From: Isoetes taiwanensis
Taxonomy: Eukaryota; Streptophyta; Lycopodiopsida; Isoetales; Isoetaceae
Length of the DNA stretch: 64,000 bases
Direction of reading: 5' to 3'
Assembly: GCA_021234155.1 (NCBI GenBank)
Contig: JAJEKV010000003.1
Span: 21,124,386 to 21,188,385, forward strand
The notes beneath the pieces were generated by a model. The model worked only from the letters and a program-made list of their open reading frames with translations. It had not been told where the DNA came from and did not search any database. The position numbers and the translations under genes are program-made. This document shows, piece after piece, positions 31,402-38,918 of the stretch. The first letter of the stretch is position 1, and every line of letters starts with the position of its first letter.

Positions 31402-31409
<8 letters not shown>
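28715..31409 (+). mobile_element. 5'-truncated LINE inserted in a (CT)n tract
   Basis: The unit starts abruptly at GGGGAAGG after a CT run, carries one long reverse-transcriptase frame, and ends in a short tandem tail of ATTCT units before another CT run. A pentanucleotide 3' tail in place of poly(A), the 5' truncation inside the endonuclease domain and the repeat-flanked site are all LINE-like. It lies in plus orientation between two exons of the minus-strand host gene, at what may be a coding GA repeat. Confidence 0.85.
28739..31327 (+). CDS. LINE ORF2 fragment: endonuclease end, reverse transcriptase, zinc-binding C-terminus
   Basis: An uninterrupted 862-codon frame. The N-terminus keeps only the last motif of an AP-like endonuclease (SDHFPIVIQ, residues ~21-30). 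Reverse transcriptase follows: VIPLHKSGDAADPNNYR, ANGQAGFRPKKSTVDH, ALFVDLTKAFDMVPR, GVKQGCPLSPTLFGIY and the catalytic LLYADDIVIF near residue 460. A thumb-like region leads to YGCEVWGP and a C-terminal zinc motif CKVCMEEEIEDEAHLVLHC of the zf-RVT type. The ATG at 28739 is internal, because the element is truncated. The lack of any stop or frameshift indicates a young insertion. It is inactive because the endonuclease and ORF1 are missing. Confidence 0.9.
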   Translation: MVLAEPSMLDSIMDFYVDTMRPESDHFPIVIQIQTRESSKKLEHKNNNRYIRMNKKKADMYKSMCEEHVQGINWPEDANSLTDVLTTVLLENAKKCFDSQRRAKGLPCNGWFDEECKSKRKDLEKTPKEARRKAREEYRKLVRRKKRAFLVKQQKEMVEEMIANPRKFWARLSSKKQNQCMLNVNDLIQQVRRLYHIEGIHDAPTKQGNTFVFTCEDVLAGLRKLSNGKAADASGLVAEMVKWAGSSVLDMLVHLLNKVSVSGFPPSWQRNRVIPLHKSGDAADPNNYRMIMVSSLFSKLYATILEQKVSAWAEEAGVRANGQAGFRPKKSTVDHLVTFRSVVDAVKKTKKPCFALFVDLTKAFDMVPRKNIWARMEQIKVPQELKNAVAMLYDKVFVQLSFPFNQESDEEILSNMGVKQGCPLSPTLFGIYIDQLESWMMNYGGAGTTIAGYALTLLLYADDIVIFARNAQDMQRHLDALSSFCSVMEMKVNLGKTKILIFGTRSRDYTFHYNGQRVEITDVYKYLGLLLDQNYSWNKAAEQRADSGLKALYTMQRKCKKANILDWTLKKKLYQALVQSVVLYGCEVWGPGLSLDTWKRVEKIQKKFLMTELGVKLQTPYAMMLVEAGLIPLEAEALCKALNYLIRVQAMSEDSLPRRAMIQSSLKGWYANIDKWLKKWGTSLNDLPADKSELRSWIQVIVQRKLWSDDGTKMLFYRETINPNLDEASHLGETSSLFMRHTLCRLRLSSHHLGVEVGRWGNVPRHRRTCKVCMEEEIEDEAHLVLHCSKYVHLRLKYGIKCNSLQDFFAMPPNTSGCYLKEVYITREILIPSYKHLLKLFNSEKRVEAGVAIEAHHANDFV

Positions 31410-31435
<26 letters not shown>
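31405..31435. repeat. (CT)n microsatellite, right flank of the LINE
   Basis: A CT run directly after the ATTCT tail of the LINE. It mirrors 28676-28714 and marks the insertion site in the host gene. Confidence 0.8.
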
Positions 31436-31436
<1 letters not shown>

Positions 31437-31969
31437 AACTACATCTTTAGTAACTGTAGAGTGCTTTAAAGTTTTCAGCACGCTGGACGTGAAGTTCCCG
31501 GTGTTGAAAAGCTTCTCTCTCACCCTGGAAATCTCCATTCCGAGCTCCCTAGATGTCAGGGTTCTGGCCTCCTTCATCCCTTCCAAATCCTTCCAGCCAA
31601 GGTTCTGACAATTTAAAGGCGCCGGCCTTTTGTCGGTCCCCTTGGCCTTGCTCATTGAAGTGGAAGAATAATTGGAGACCGATAACTTCTTGGTGTGATA
31701 GAACTTACCCTTCAGGCAATCTTCCACATACAATGTGAGATGTTTGGAATCTGGCGCAGAAACGGAGAGGACCACACCGACCTTCTTGTACTTGTCGCCG
31801 AAACTCTTTTTATCCCTTTGCCATAGGAACAGATCTTTCTCCTTCCCACAGGTTATGATTTCGACATACCACCAGCAATCTGCAGGTGTTTCAAGAAGCT
31901 CTGTCTTCAATCCTTCGATAACGAAGAATGGAGTTCTACCAGTGATCACTAGCGTCTCTGTCGTAAATG
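31434..31969 (-). pseudogene. Second exon of the split host gene
   Basis: The exon begins after an acceptor (TGTCTTGCAG, 31970-31979) and joins the first exon in frame as TPAFTTETLVITGRTPFF. It continues CWWYVEIITCGKEKDLFLW, then VGVVLSVSAPDSKHLTLYVE, a Ser/Lys-rich stretch (SVSNYSSTSMSKAKGTDKR) and NTGNFTSSVLKTLKHSTV. The frame ends at 31434 in TAG at the edge of the CT/GA repeat that received the LINE. A repeat-length change there could have created the stop. I do not recognise the domain. A single-stranded nucleic-acid or beta-barrel fold is conceivable from the alternating pattern but is not shown. Confidence 0.5.
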
Positions 31970-32030
31970 CTGCAAGACAAAAAGATGAATCAGAAAAGGT
32001 AGATGAATCGAATAAAAATTGAGATCTCGC
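31970..32030 (-). other. 61-nt intron with GC donor
   Basis: The minus strand shows CCAG then GCGAGA as donor and TTGTCTTGCAG as acceptor. Phase is preserved exactly (27 codons plus one base, then two bases complete GCA). GC-AG introns are a known minority class in plants. Confidence 0.5.
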
Positions 32031-32112
32031 CTGGAGTCCTTGTCTTTCTTTTCTTCATTCCACTAGAACCCGCATTCGCTCCAGCGGCCCGCTTCTTCGA
32101 TGGAGTCGTCAT
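32031..32112 (-). pseudogene. First coding exon of the split host gene
   Basis: An ATG at 32112 starts MTTPSKKRAAGANAGSSGMK followed by KRKTRTP. The peptide is Lys/Arg/Ser-rich and low in complexity, which would suit a nuclear localisation signal. It joins the next exon in phase across a 61-nt GC-AG intron. An in-frame upstream extension exists (QFTREFEQHTE), so the true start could lie further 5'. Together with the ParB-like and FCP1-like segments this suggests a nuclear multidomain protein whose role I cannot name. Confidence 0.45.
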
Positions 32113-32497
32113 CTCAGTATGCTGCTCGAATTCCCTTGTAAACTGAGTTTCTTCCGGGCCTTTGAGATTTTGGAACTGCACATAAAAAAGGTCCGGCGTG
32201 TTCTTAAATTTGAAATTAAGGACATACAATCATTCAAGGCAAAAAAGCGGGCCAAGGGTACAGCACGGCCAACTTTAGCCCGCCCAAACACCAATTCGAA
32301 ATTGATTCATTTGCAGGGACTAAGTGTATCGAGCGCAGTGGAGATTATCGGGCGCATAGTTTTATTGCGTCTTAGCAGCCGGAGGCGGAGAGAGATTCAG
32401 AACGAGTTCCCGGATGGCGCCACGACGCTGTAAGCTTCTAACAGCGATTTAATCGAATGCCTAGTTCTAACTGCATGTCTTCTTGAAATTAATTGAT

Positions 32498-32716
32498 TTG
32501 ATCGATGTGCATGGGGCAAAGGTAGCAACCGGAGATGAGCTGCAGGACACGAGCATTCTTCACTGCAGCGCCATGGAGAAGGGATACACGAGAATCACTT
32601 TGATATAAGTTTTTGATGCAGATGCCTTGTTGATGAGGCCAACAGAAGAAGCGAAGACTCTCGGAGAGGCTGTGGGATCTGTGATACAATGGCCCAAGGA
32701 GTTCTTGCAAGAAGAG
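32498..32716 (+). pseudogene. DUF8039-like exon remnant
   Basis: The plus-strand frame reads VHGAKVATGDELQDTSILHC and GYTRITLI, then a TAA (32606-32608). The same frame continues ALLMRPTEEAKTLGEAVGSV and IQWPKEFLQEE to a strong donor, GTGAGT at 32717. The pattern 'P..EAKTLGEAVGS.I.WP' resembles a short domain (DUF8039-like) found next to plant En/Spm transposase genes and other plant genes. The assignment is from memory of the pattern and is tentative. One in-frame stop makes it a remnant. A partly similar block occurs at 46768-47000. Confidence 0.45.
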
Positions 32717-32752
32717 GTGAGTTTCAGAGATGCTTGTTTCATTTTGTATATA

Positions 32753-33242
32753 GAACATGCCAGATGTGTATAGAACATGGAACTGTTCGAACGCTCGACC
32801 ATTTTATTGTTTCCTCATCGAGCATATTTCAGCGTCGAGAGATGAAATATACTCTCTGGGTTGAGAGATGCTCAGCAAGGAAACAATAGATCCGAGTAAC
32901 TTGCGAACAGCTCCATGTGTCCGTAGTTTTGGTTAGAATTGATTCCCTTGTGTTTAGAAGCAAAGGGCTCCACCCAGTCCTTGTTAGGCATGATAGACCT
33001 GTTTAGATCATGAAACTGTTCGAACGCTCGCCCGATTTATGGTTTCCTTGTTGAGCATATTTCAGCGTCAAGATACTCTATGGGTTGAGAGATGCTCAGC
33101 AAGGAAACCATAAATTAGAGCAACTCGCGAACAACTCCATGTGTCTGTATTTTTGCTTGGAATGGATTCCCTTCTCTTTAGAAGCAAAGGGCTCCATCCA
33201 GTCCGAGTATCTGTTAGGCATGCTAGATGTGTATAGATCATA
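32753..33242. repeat. Two tandem copies of a ~232-bp unit
   Basis: The phrases ACTGTTCGAACGCTCG (32782 and 33014), GGTTGAGAGATGCTCAGCAA and AGAAGCAAAGGGCTCCA recur about 232 bp apart. Each unit also contains an inverted pair (TTTCCTxxTxGAGCATATTTC and TTGAGAGATGCTCAGCAAGGAAAC), so it could fold back. No gene is seen. Confidence 0.75.
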
Positions 33243-33411
33243 CTAGGTCTAGGGCCTCTTGTGGTTAGTCGCAAAGGCGAAGGAGAGTGGCTCTGACTGG
33301 GTAGAGGCACCTGGGGCTCAAAACAGAAGAATGCACTCGAGATTGGGCGGGTCAAGGGCGGGTGTGGCCTGTAAAGACCTGGGGCATTGCTGTATACGAG
33401 ATTAGCGGGTC

Positions 33412-33807
33412 TTCTTGACTCAAGAGTCGAGAAAACAGCCAGCTCGCCTTAAGCATGCTGGCCTTAAGGATGCATTTCCCTGTGGTTAGTTACAAAGGCC
33501 TCCACCCAGTGGCTGGCTAAGGCATTCTCGACTTGCGAGTCGAGAATGCACAAAAAGGCTGTAGCTGGCTATAGCATTCTCAACTCGCGAGTCGAGAATG
33601 CACACAAAGGCAGTAACTAACTATGGCATTATCGAGTCTTGAGTAGAGAAAAACCGTGTTGGCTGGCTGAGGCATTCTCGAGTCGCGAGTCGAGTGCCTC
33701 AGCCAGCCAACACTCCAGGAAGTACACTTCACCTAGTCGAGAAGAGGGAGTGTGCTTCCTGGATTGTTGGCTAGCTGAGGCATTCTCGACTCGCGAGTCG
33801 AGAATGC
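33412..33807. repeat. Second palindrome array, 52-bp spacing
   Basis: Palindromes of the CTCGACTCGCGAGTCGAG family start at 33412, 33525, 33577, 33629 (degenerate), 33675 and 33783. Three successive copies are 52 bp apart. The linkers share GGCTGGCTxAGGCA, so here palindrome plus linker form a true tandem unit. Two copies extend into longer palindromes: 33658-33711, with 17-bp outer arms GTTGGCTGGCTGAGGCA, and 33780-33807, perfect over 28 bp. Confidence 0.85.
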
Positions 33808-34222
33808 AGGGTGTAGTCTGCACCTTTCCTGCAAGGGAGGATGTTCTGTGAGTTAGAACAGAAGAATGCAATGCTTTAAGTTACTAAACCTGAACGATTG
33901 AATTAGGTGTTAAAAATACTCTATGCAATGAAACATTCATAGTTCTTTCTTTTGTTATGGAATTTCTGTTATGAAACATTCATAGTTATGTTCTTGTTGT
34001 TAGTCCTATCACCTGTCTCTGGATGATTCCTAATTTAGTTGCCTGCCCCTAGTCTTACTTATGCATGTACCAAGGTATTCAATTAAACAATACAAACAAA
34101 GAGAGAAGAAAACAAAAACAGAAAACAAAACAAAAGCAGAAAACAATTATAGAGTAGAACATGAAACAGTGAAAAAATGTGAAAAAGAGGGAAACCATGA
34201 AAAAAACAGAGAACATAAAGAA
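33808..34222. other. No gene seen
   Basis: AT-rich sequence with an A-rich, GAAAACA-rich stretch at 34075-34220. It borders the copia insertion. I see no supported feature. Confidence 0.5.
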
Positions 34223-34227
34223 ATAAG

Positions 34228-34879
34228 TGAAGAGAAAATGTTCATATTATAATCATAAATTGCTAATGTCAGAGATGTATTTATGCAGAGCTAGGTGATC
34301 ACATAGTATGAGAAGGTGCACAGATATGAAAGTCTGGAGGCAAATTAACGTTAAAACTTAAGTTTTCCTATGGTCTGAAGTTCATGAAGGAAATGGAAGT
34401 TAAAGGTTAATCTTGAGGTAAGACCTTGAGTTTTAATGGTTATATGAAATAAACAATGGTCTATGGTTAACCATTGGAAAATGGGTGGTCAAATGCTATT
34501 CAAACAGCTAGCATGGACCAACTTGGAAATCGAAGAACTAGAGCGAATCTGGTGCCGATTTGTGATGAATCGGTGCCGATTGATGATAATATAATGAGTA
34601 TGAGGTGTTATGAGCTTGCAGGCTGAATTTCAGAGTGCCGGATCCATGAATACATGGATGCTTGGGCTATCGGAGTCCTATATGTTTAACTTGAATATTT
34701 CGATGTAAAAGAAGCTTATCTATTGCTACAGTAGCGCAATATAAGGTTGAACCATTGGTGCATTGCTTTGTTAGTAGTTTAAAACTTGTTCAATGGTTTA
34801 ATGCAATCGAGTATGCTAAAGGCTTGAGTTTGCTAAGTAAAATAGATAATTGTGTTTTTGATCTAACCAAATCCTATCA
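34228..34879 (+). repeat. 5' LTR of the first copia element
   Basis: Matches 41630-42281 over its whole length with only a few differences (for instance one missing base and a few substitutions). It contains no gene. Confidence 0.92.
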
Positions 34880-34880
34880 G

Positions 34881-34892
34881 TGGTATCAGAGC
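34881..34892 (+). other. Primer-binding site of the first copia element
   Basis: TGGTATCAGAGC, complementary to initiator tRNA-Met, one base after the LTR. Confidence 0.92.
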
Positions 34893-34903
34893 ACAGGGAT
34901 CAA

Positions 34904-36391
34904 ATGGCAAGTCGTTTTGGAGCGTCACTCTTAAGTGGCATCAAAATATATGAAGGATGGCCTGGGTTCCAAATTTGGAAAGAGCAGATGAAGAATGTGC
35001 TGGAAAATGAAAATCTGTGGGAATTGTTGGATGAATCCAATGGTTCATCAAGTGTTGTTGCAGGTAGAAGAGAAAGTAGCTCTTCTGACAGTGGTGCAAC
35101 TGAAGGAGCAAGTACAGGAGGCAGGGAATTGGCCAAAGTCAAGGAAGCGTATGCTATATTGACTAGCAAGGTAGGAGCTTCAATCTTGTTGAAGGTAAGG
35201 GGCAAATCCCCAGGAGAAATATGGAAGTATCTGCTTAAGCATTTTGAGGAAAAATCATCTTCCCAGATTGATATACTTGACAAAGAACTTAGGAAGTTAA
35301 AACTTAAGGAGGATGATGATCTCACCAAGTTTTTCTCAAAATTTGATAATATAGTAGCAGATTTGGAAGGTGCTGGAGTCTTTTTGACTGAACAACAGAA
35401 GTTGTTGCATGTGGCTAGAGCTGTAGCAGGGAACAAGCAGTTGGCCACATTAATTAGAAATGTGGCTAAAACAAGGGAGGCAGCAGAGGAGATGATCAGA
35501 TTCAGAACAGAGTTTGAGCAGCATAAGGTACTATCTAAGTCTGATGATGAGAATGTAGAAGTACTTTTTACAGGGAAAGGGAAATATAGAGCAAATGAAC
35601 CAAAAGCAAAAGGAAAAATTGGGCCTTGTTACCATTGCAAAGCTTATGGTCATATAAAGGCAGATTGCCCTAAATTAAAGGAAGTGGAATGCTATAACTG
35701 TGGAGGCAAGGGGCACTTTGCTAATAGATGTGCCAGCAACAAGAAAGGGAGAGGCAATAAAGGAAAAAGCTTATACAGGGGTCGAGGGAAGGAAATTAAG
35801 AGACAAAGCTCTGCAGTAAACTTAACTCAAGAGGTGGAGGAAGAAGAAACAAGTGAAGAAGATGAGGAGGCTGAGGTAAATAATTCTGAAATTTTTACTT
35901 TGTCTGGAAAAAGAACTGACATCTCAAATGACCTATTAATCTTAGATAGTGGAGCAGAGAAAACCGTGACAGGCTCAGCCAAATTTCTGAAAAATAAAGA
36001 TGAAGGAAGAAAGGGATTTGTCAAGCTTGGGAATGGCAGACTTCAAAAGGTGCAATGTGCTGGTATACTGGAGATTTTCGACTTAGAAGGGAAAGCTGTT
36101 GAATTAAAGGATGTTTTGTGTGTGCCAAGTTTAGTTAGAAACTTGATTTCAATAAGTCAACTAGTTGATATGGGTTACACTGTCAACTTTGACAAGCTGC
36201 AATGTACTATTCTCTTTGATAATGAAATTAAGTTTTATGGGAAAAGAATTGGAAATCTTTTTGGCATAGACAATAATTGTGTACCCATAGTTAATGCTAC
36301 TGAAGCACCTGACCTAAATTTGTGGCATCAAAGGCTATGTCATACAAGCAAAAAATACATTGAGCAGATGATTAAATATGTAGCATTATAA
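34904..36391 (+). pseudogene. Copia gag-protease and start of integrase
   Basis: The ATG at 34904 starts MASRFGASLLSGIKIYEGWP. The gag core (GWPGFQIWKEQMKNVLEN to MIRFRTEFEQ) is followed by two CCHC knuckles near residues 241 and 262 (CYHCKAYGHIKADC, CYNCGGKGHFANRC). A protease has the active site LILDSGAEKTVTG near residue 345. The pre-integrase LWHQRLCHTS near residue 473 carries the two His of the integrase zinc finger. The frame then enters foreign sequence and stops at 36391. The matching Cys pair (CYGCMMGKH) lies 2.5 kb downstream at about 38957. Confidence 0.9.
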
Positions 36392-36679
36392 CAGGGGGTT
36401 TTTTTTGTGATTTTATACGCTTTTTGGTATGGTTTTCATATGATTCATGGGCGTATTGCACGAGGCATACTAATCAGTATATCTAGAGTGCATGCATATT
36501 TCAATGGCATATTATCTATGGTTTTACAATGGTTTTGCATTGCATATTTATTCCTTCACAAATAACTTATCTTTTTACTCCAAAAAATGCATGCAAGTAT
36601 CGAGACCCTTTACTTTAGGGTTCGTGGAAGAAAATATTTTAGGGTTTAGTCAGATCTACAGAGCAACGATTCTTGCTTG

Positions 36680-38300
36680 GCTGTGCTCGGATTTGTGCAT
36701 GATAGCTCCGGTGCCTCTAACAGATGGATGAAACCGAAACCCCGAATAGATTTTAGGGTTCTTTCCTTTTGTAACACTATTCTTTCCATGACGACGGTGT
36801 CTTGCTGGGCGCAGCTATGGCTCAACAAATCCTCCCCCGTGTTAGCCTCTCCTGCACCTGCGTACGCCAAAAATGCGGATCTGCGGCTTCTGGGCGATGA
36901 AAACCTGCTGGGAAGAATACTTTTGGAGCCCCGACAGTGCAAATAATGGATGGGTTTGATTGTGGAATTCGTTCTGCTGCTCGTAACGATTTCGCCACTG
37001 TTGCAGGCTCGAAAATTTTGTTATCTCATCTTTTTAGCATACTTAGGCTGGCAGATCCTTCTCTCTCGTTTATGCTCAGATTGCCTTGCAGGTGCTTTTT
37101 TAGATATGCTCATACTAGCATCAGGTTATCAATCTAGTGGAGATCCAGTTTTATGGCAGCCTCAAAGCGTGAAAAGGGCATTTGAATGGGCCACCATGTT
37201 TCAAGATCTCATGGCAAAATTTGCCTTTGATCTGGCTCTCTTAGATCTCATGGATGCCACTCCTCACCCTCCAGGATTGCCAGTCTTGTCATCTTCCCTG
37301 CTCGCCTAGGCCCGGAAACTTCTTGTAAGTGCTCTTACTGGTGCATTTGGAATTGGCAATGGACAGCTTGTTCCTGTTATTGTGCTAGCCTCAGAATTAG
37401 ACAAAGAGAACACTTCTGTAGAATGTCCACATGCAAACCAAATGCGGAGTAGGAAGTGGTCTTTTGATGAAATGGAAGACGAAAGGCCAGAGAATCTACC
37501 AGCTAGGGTAATGGTTGATAAATTTGAAGAAGGAATAAAAGGACAGTTATTCTCCTTGGTAGTGGTGGAGTCCCTTAGTCGGGACTTAGAAATAACTGGA
37601 AGTTCTCTTGCCAAATGGGGCACAAGTGTTAAGGATTCTATGGATATTTGGAAGAGATCAGACTTGGAGCGAAACAATTCTGAGACATTTCTTGTCTGTC
37701 ACTGTGAACAATGGGCTAGAGACAATGGGCTAGAGACAGTTTGCTGTATATCACTTCTGCGGAAACAATGTACAAGCTCATGGGAGGGATGATCATTTTT
37801 AAGTCTGAAAGCGCACATTGGACAAATGTTTTTGAACAGATGCTAGCTGAAAGTAATAAGCACTCAGAAATCAATACATGGGTTGATGTTGCAGAGCTCT
37901 GTTGGCTGTGTCTGGCATCAGAAAGCTCATCAGAAAGCTGGAGACAAATGCAAAACAAGTTACTTAATTTCTTACATTCTTATCCAGTTTTATCATGACA
38001 AAACCAATTGTCACGTTACTTTGATAGATGGTGGGAAGAATCAGCATCTGCTTGTGGCCTTAGCGATTCTAAATGGACGTTGAGAATGAAAGATGAAGTT
38101 GAGAAATATTTGCTAGGTCATTTGAGATCAAAAGAGGGTTTGTGTTGGAATTTGCCACCAATCATTGCAGCATTTGCTTTGAGACATGGCACATTAGCTC
38201 AACATTATATCATGGAGATTGAGAAACATGCGATTGAGAAAGAAAGCCCCGCCCTGTGCTCGTGCCACTCACGTTGTAATACCCTATGTTGTAATAGCTT
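36680..38300 (+). pseudogene. Intronless decayed copy of an unknown host gene
   Basis: Coding-like plus-strand sequence runs through several frames: LWQPQSVKRAFEWATMFQDL and MAKFAFDLALLDLMDA, then a stop, then GNGQLVPVIVLASELDKENT and RSRKWSFDEMEDERPENLPA. A short duplication near 37715 (GGGCTAGAGACA) shifts the frame to LYITSAETMYKLMGGMIIFK and WTNVFEQMLAESNKHSEINT. An in-frame TGA at 37996 is followed by YFDRWWEESASACGLSDSKW and IIAAFALRHGTLAQHYIMEI. Over 1.5 kb no splice signals interrupt it, as in a processed copy. The composition (alpha-helical, Leu-rich, with conserved-looking Trp) suggests a large helical-repeat protein. I do not recognise the family. Confidence 0.5.
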
Positions 38301-38430
38301 ATGAATGCTTCGCGGAAATAATTTGTTTGTCTTGATGTTATTGTGCTTTTTAGTTTAATATTTAGGCCCATAAAGTTTACCTATCTTTGTTTTTAGTTAG
38401 GGCCGAAGGGCCCAAAATTTTTTTTAATAT

Positions 38431-38918
38431 AACAATCAACACACAACTACCATTAACATTATTAACACAAATCATTGCATTTAACACATTTAAATTAAAA
38501 TCCCCCTTAAAACCCCCTTTGGTTTGGGTGCATATTCACACGGGGGGTTACGTAGGGCAGCGAGAGCTCCAAAAATAGAGCTCCAAAAATATATTTACAA
38601 ATATGTAGCATTACAATACATGTACAAAATTAACACCATTAAGTACATTCTCTCAAACCTTATAGTATTTTGCAAACTTTAATATACAGTATACAAAAAC
38701 TTGTACATGCATACCCCACAAACGAGGATCGCTATGTACGGTCCAGATCTTAGAATAAAGGGCAAATATGCCCATCCGACAGCTCTCGTTGCCCGGAGTA
38801 ACCCCCCGTGTGAATATGCACCCAAACCAAAGGGGGTTTTAAGGGGGATTTTAATTTAAATGTGTTAAATGCAATGATTTGTGTTAATAATGTTAATGGT
38901 AGTTGTGTGTTGATTGTT
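38431..38918. repeat. Long inverted repeat, 138-bp arms
   Basis: The left arm starts AACAATCAACACACAACTAC and the right arm is its reverse complement, ending at 38918. About 110 bp are identical, with mismatches only in the inner 25 bp. It is MITE- or foldback-like, but no target duplication is visible. Confidence 0.85.

Larger units (their letters stand above)
36389..38918 (+). mobile_element. 2.5-kb insert in the copia integrase, ending in a 138-bp inverted repeat pair
   Basis: The insert separates the HH and CC halves of the copia integrase zinc finger. Its right part is a near-perfect inverted repeat (38431-38568 and 38781-38918) around a ~212-bp loop. Its left part carries a decayed intronless gene copy. 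The 15 bases AAATATGTAGCATTA occur both at its left edge (36374-36388) and inside the loop (38598-38612). No clear target duplication joins the outer ends. It may be two insertions, one inside the other. Confidence 0.6.
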
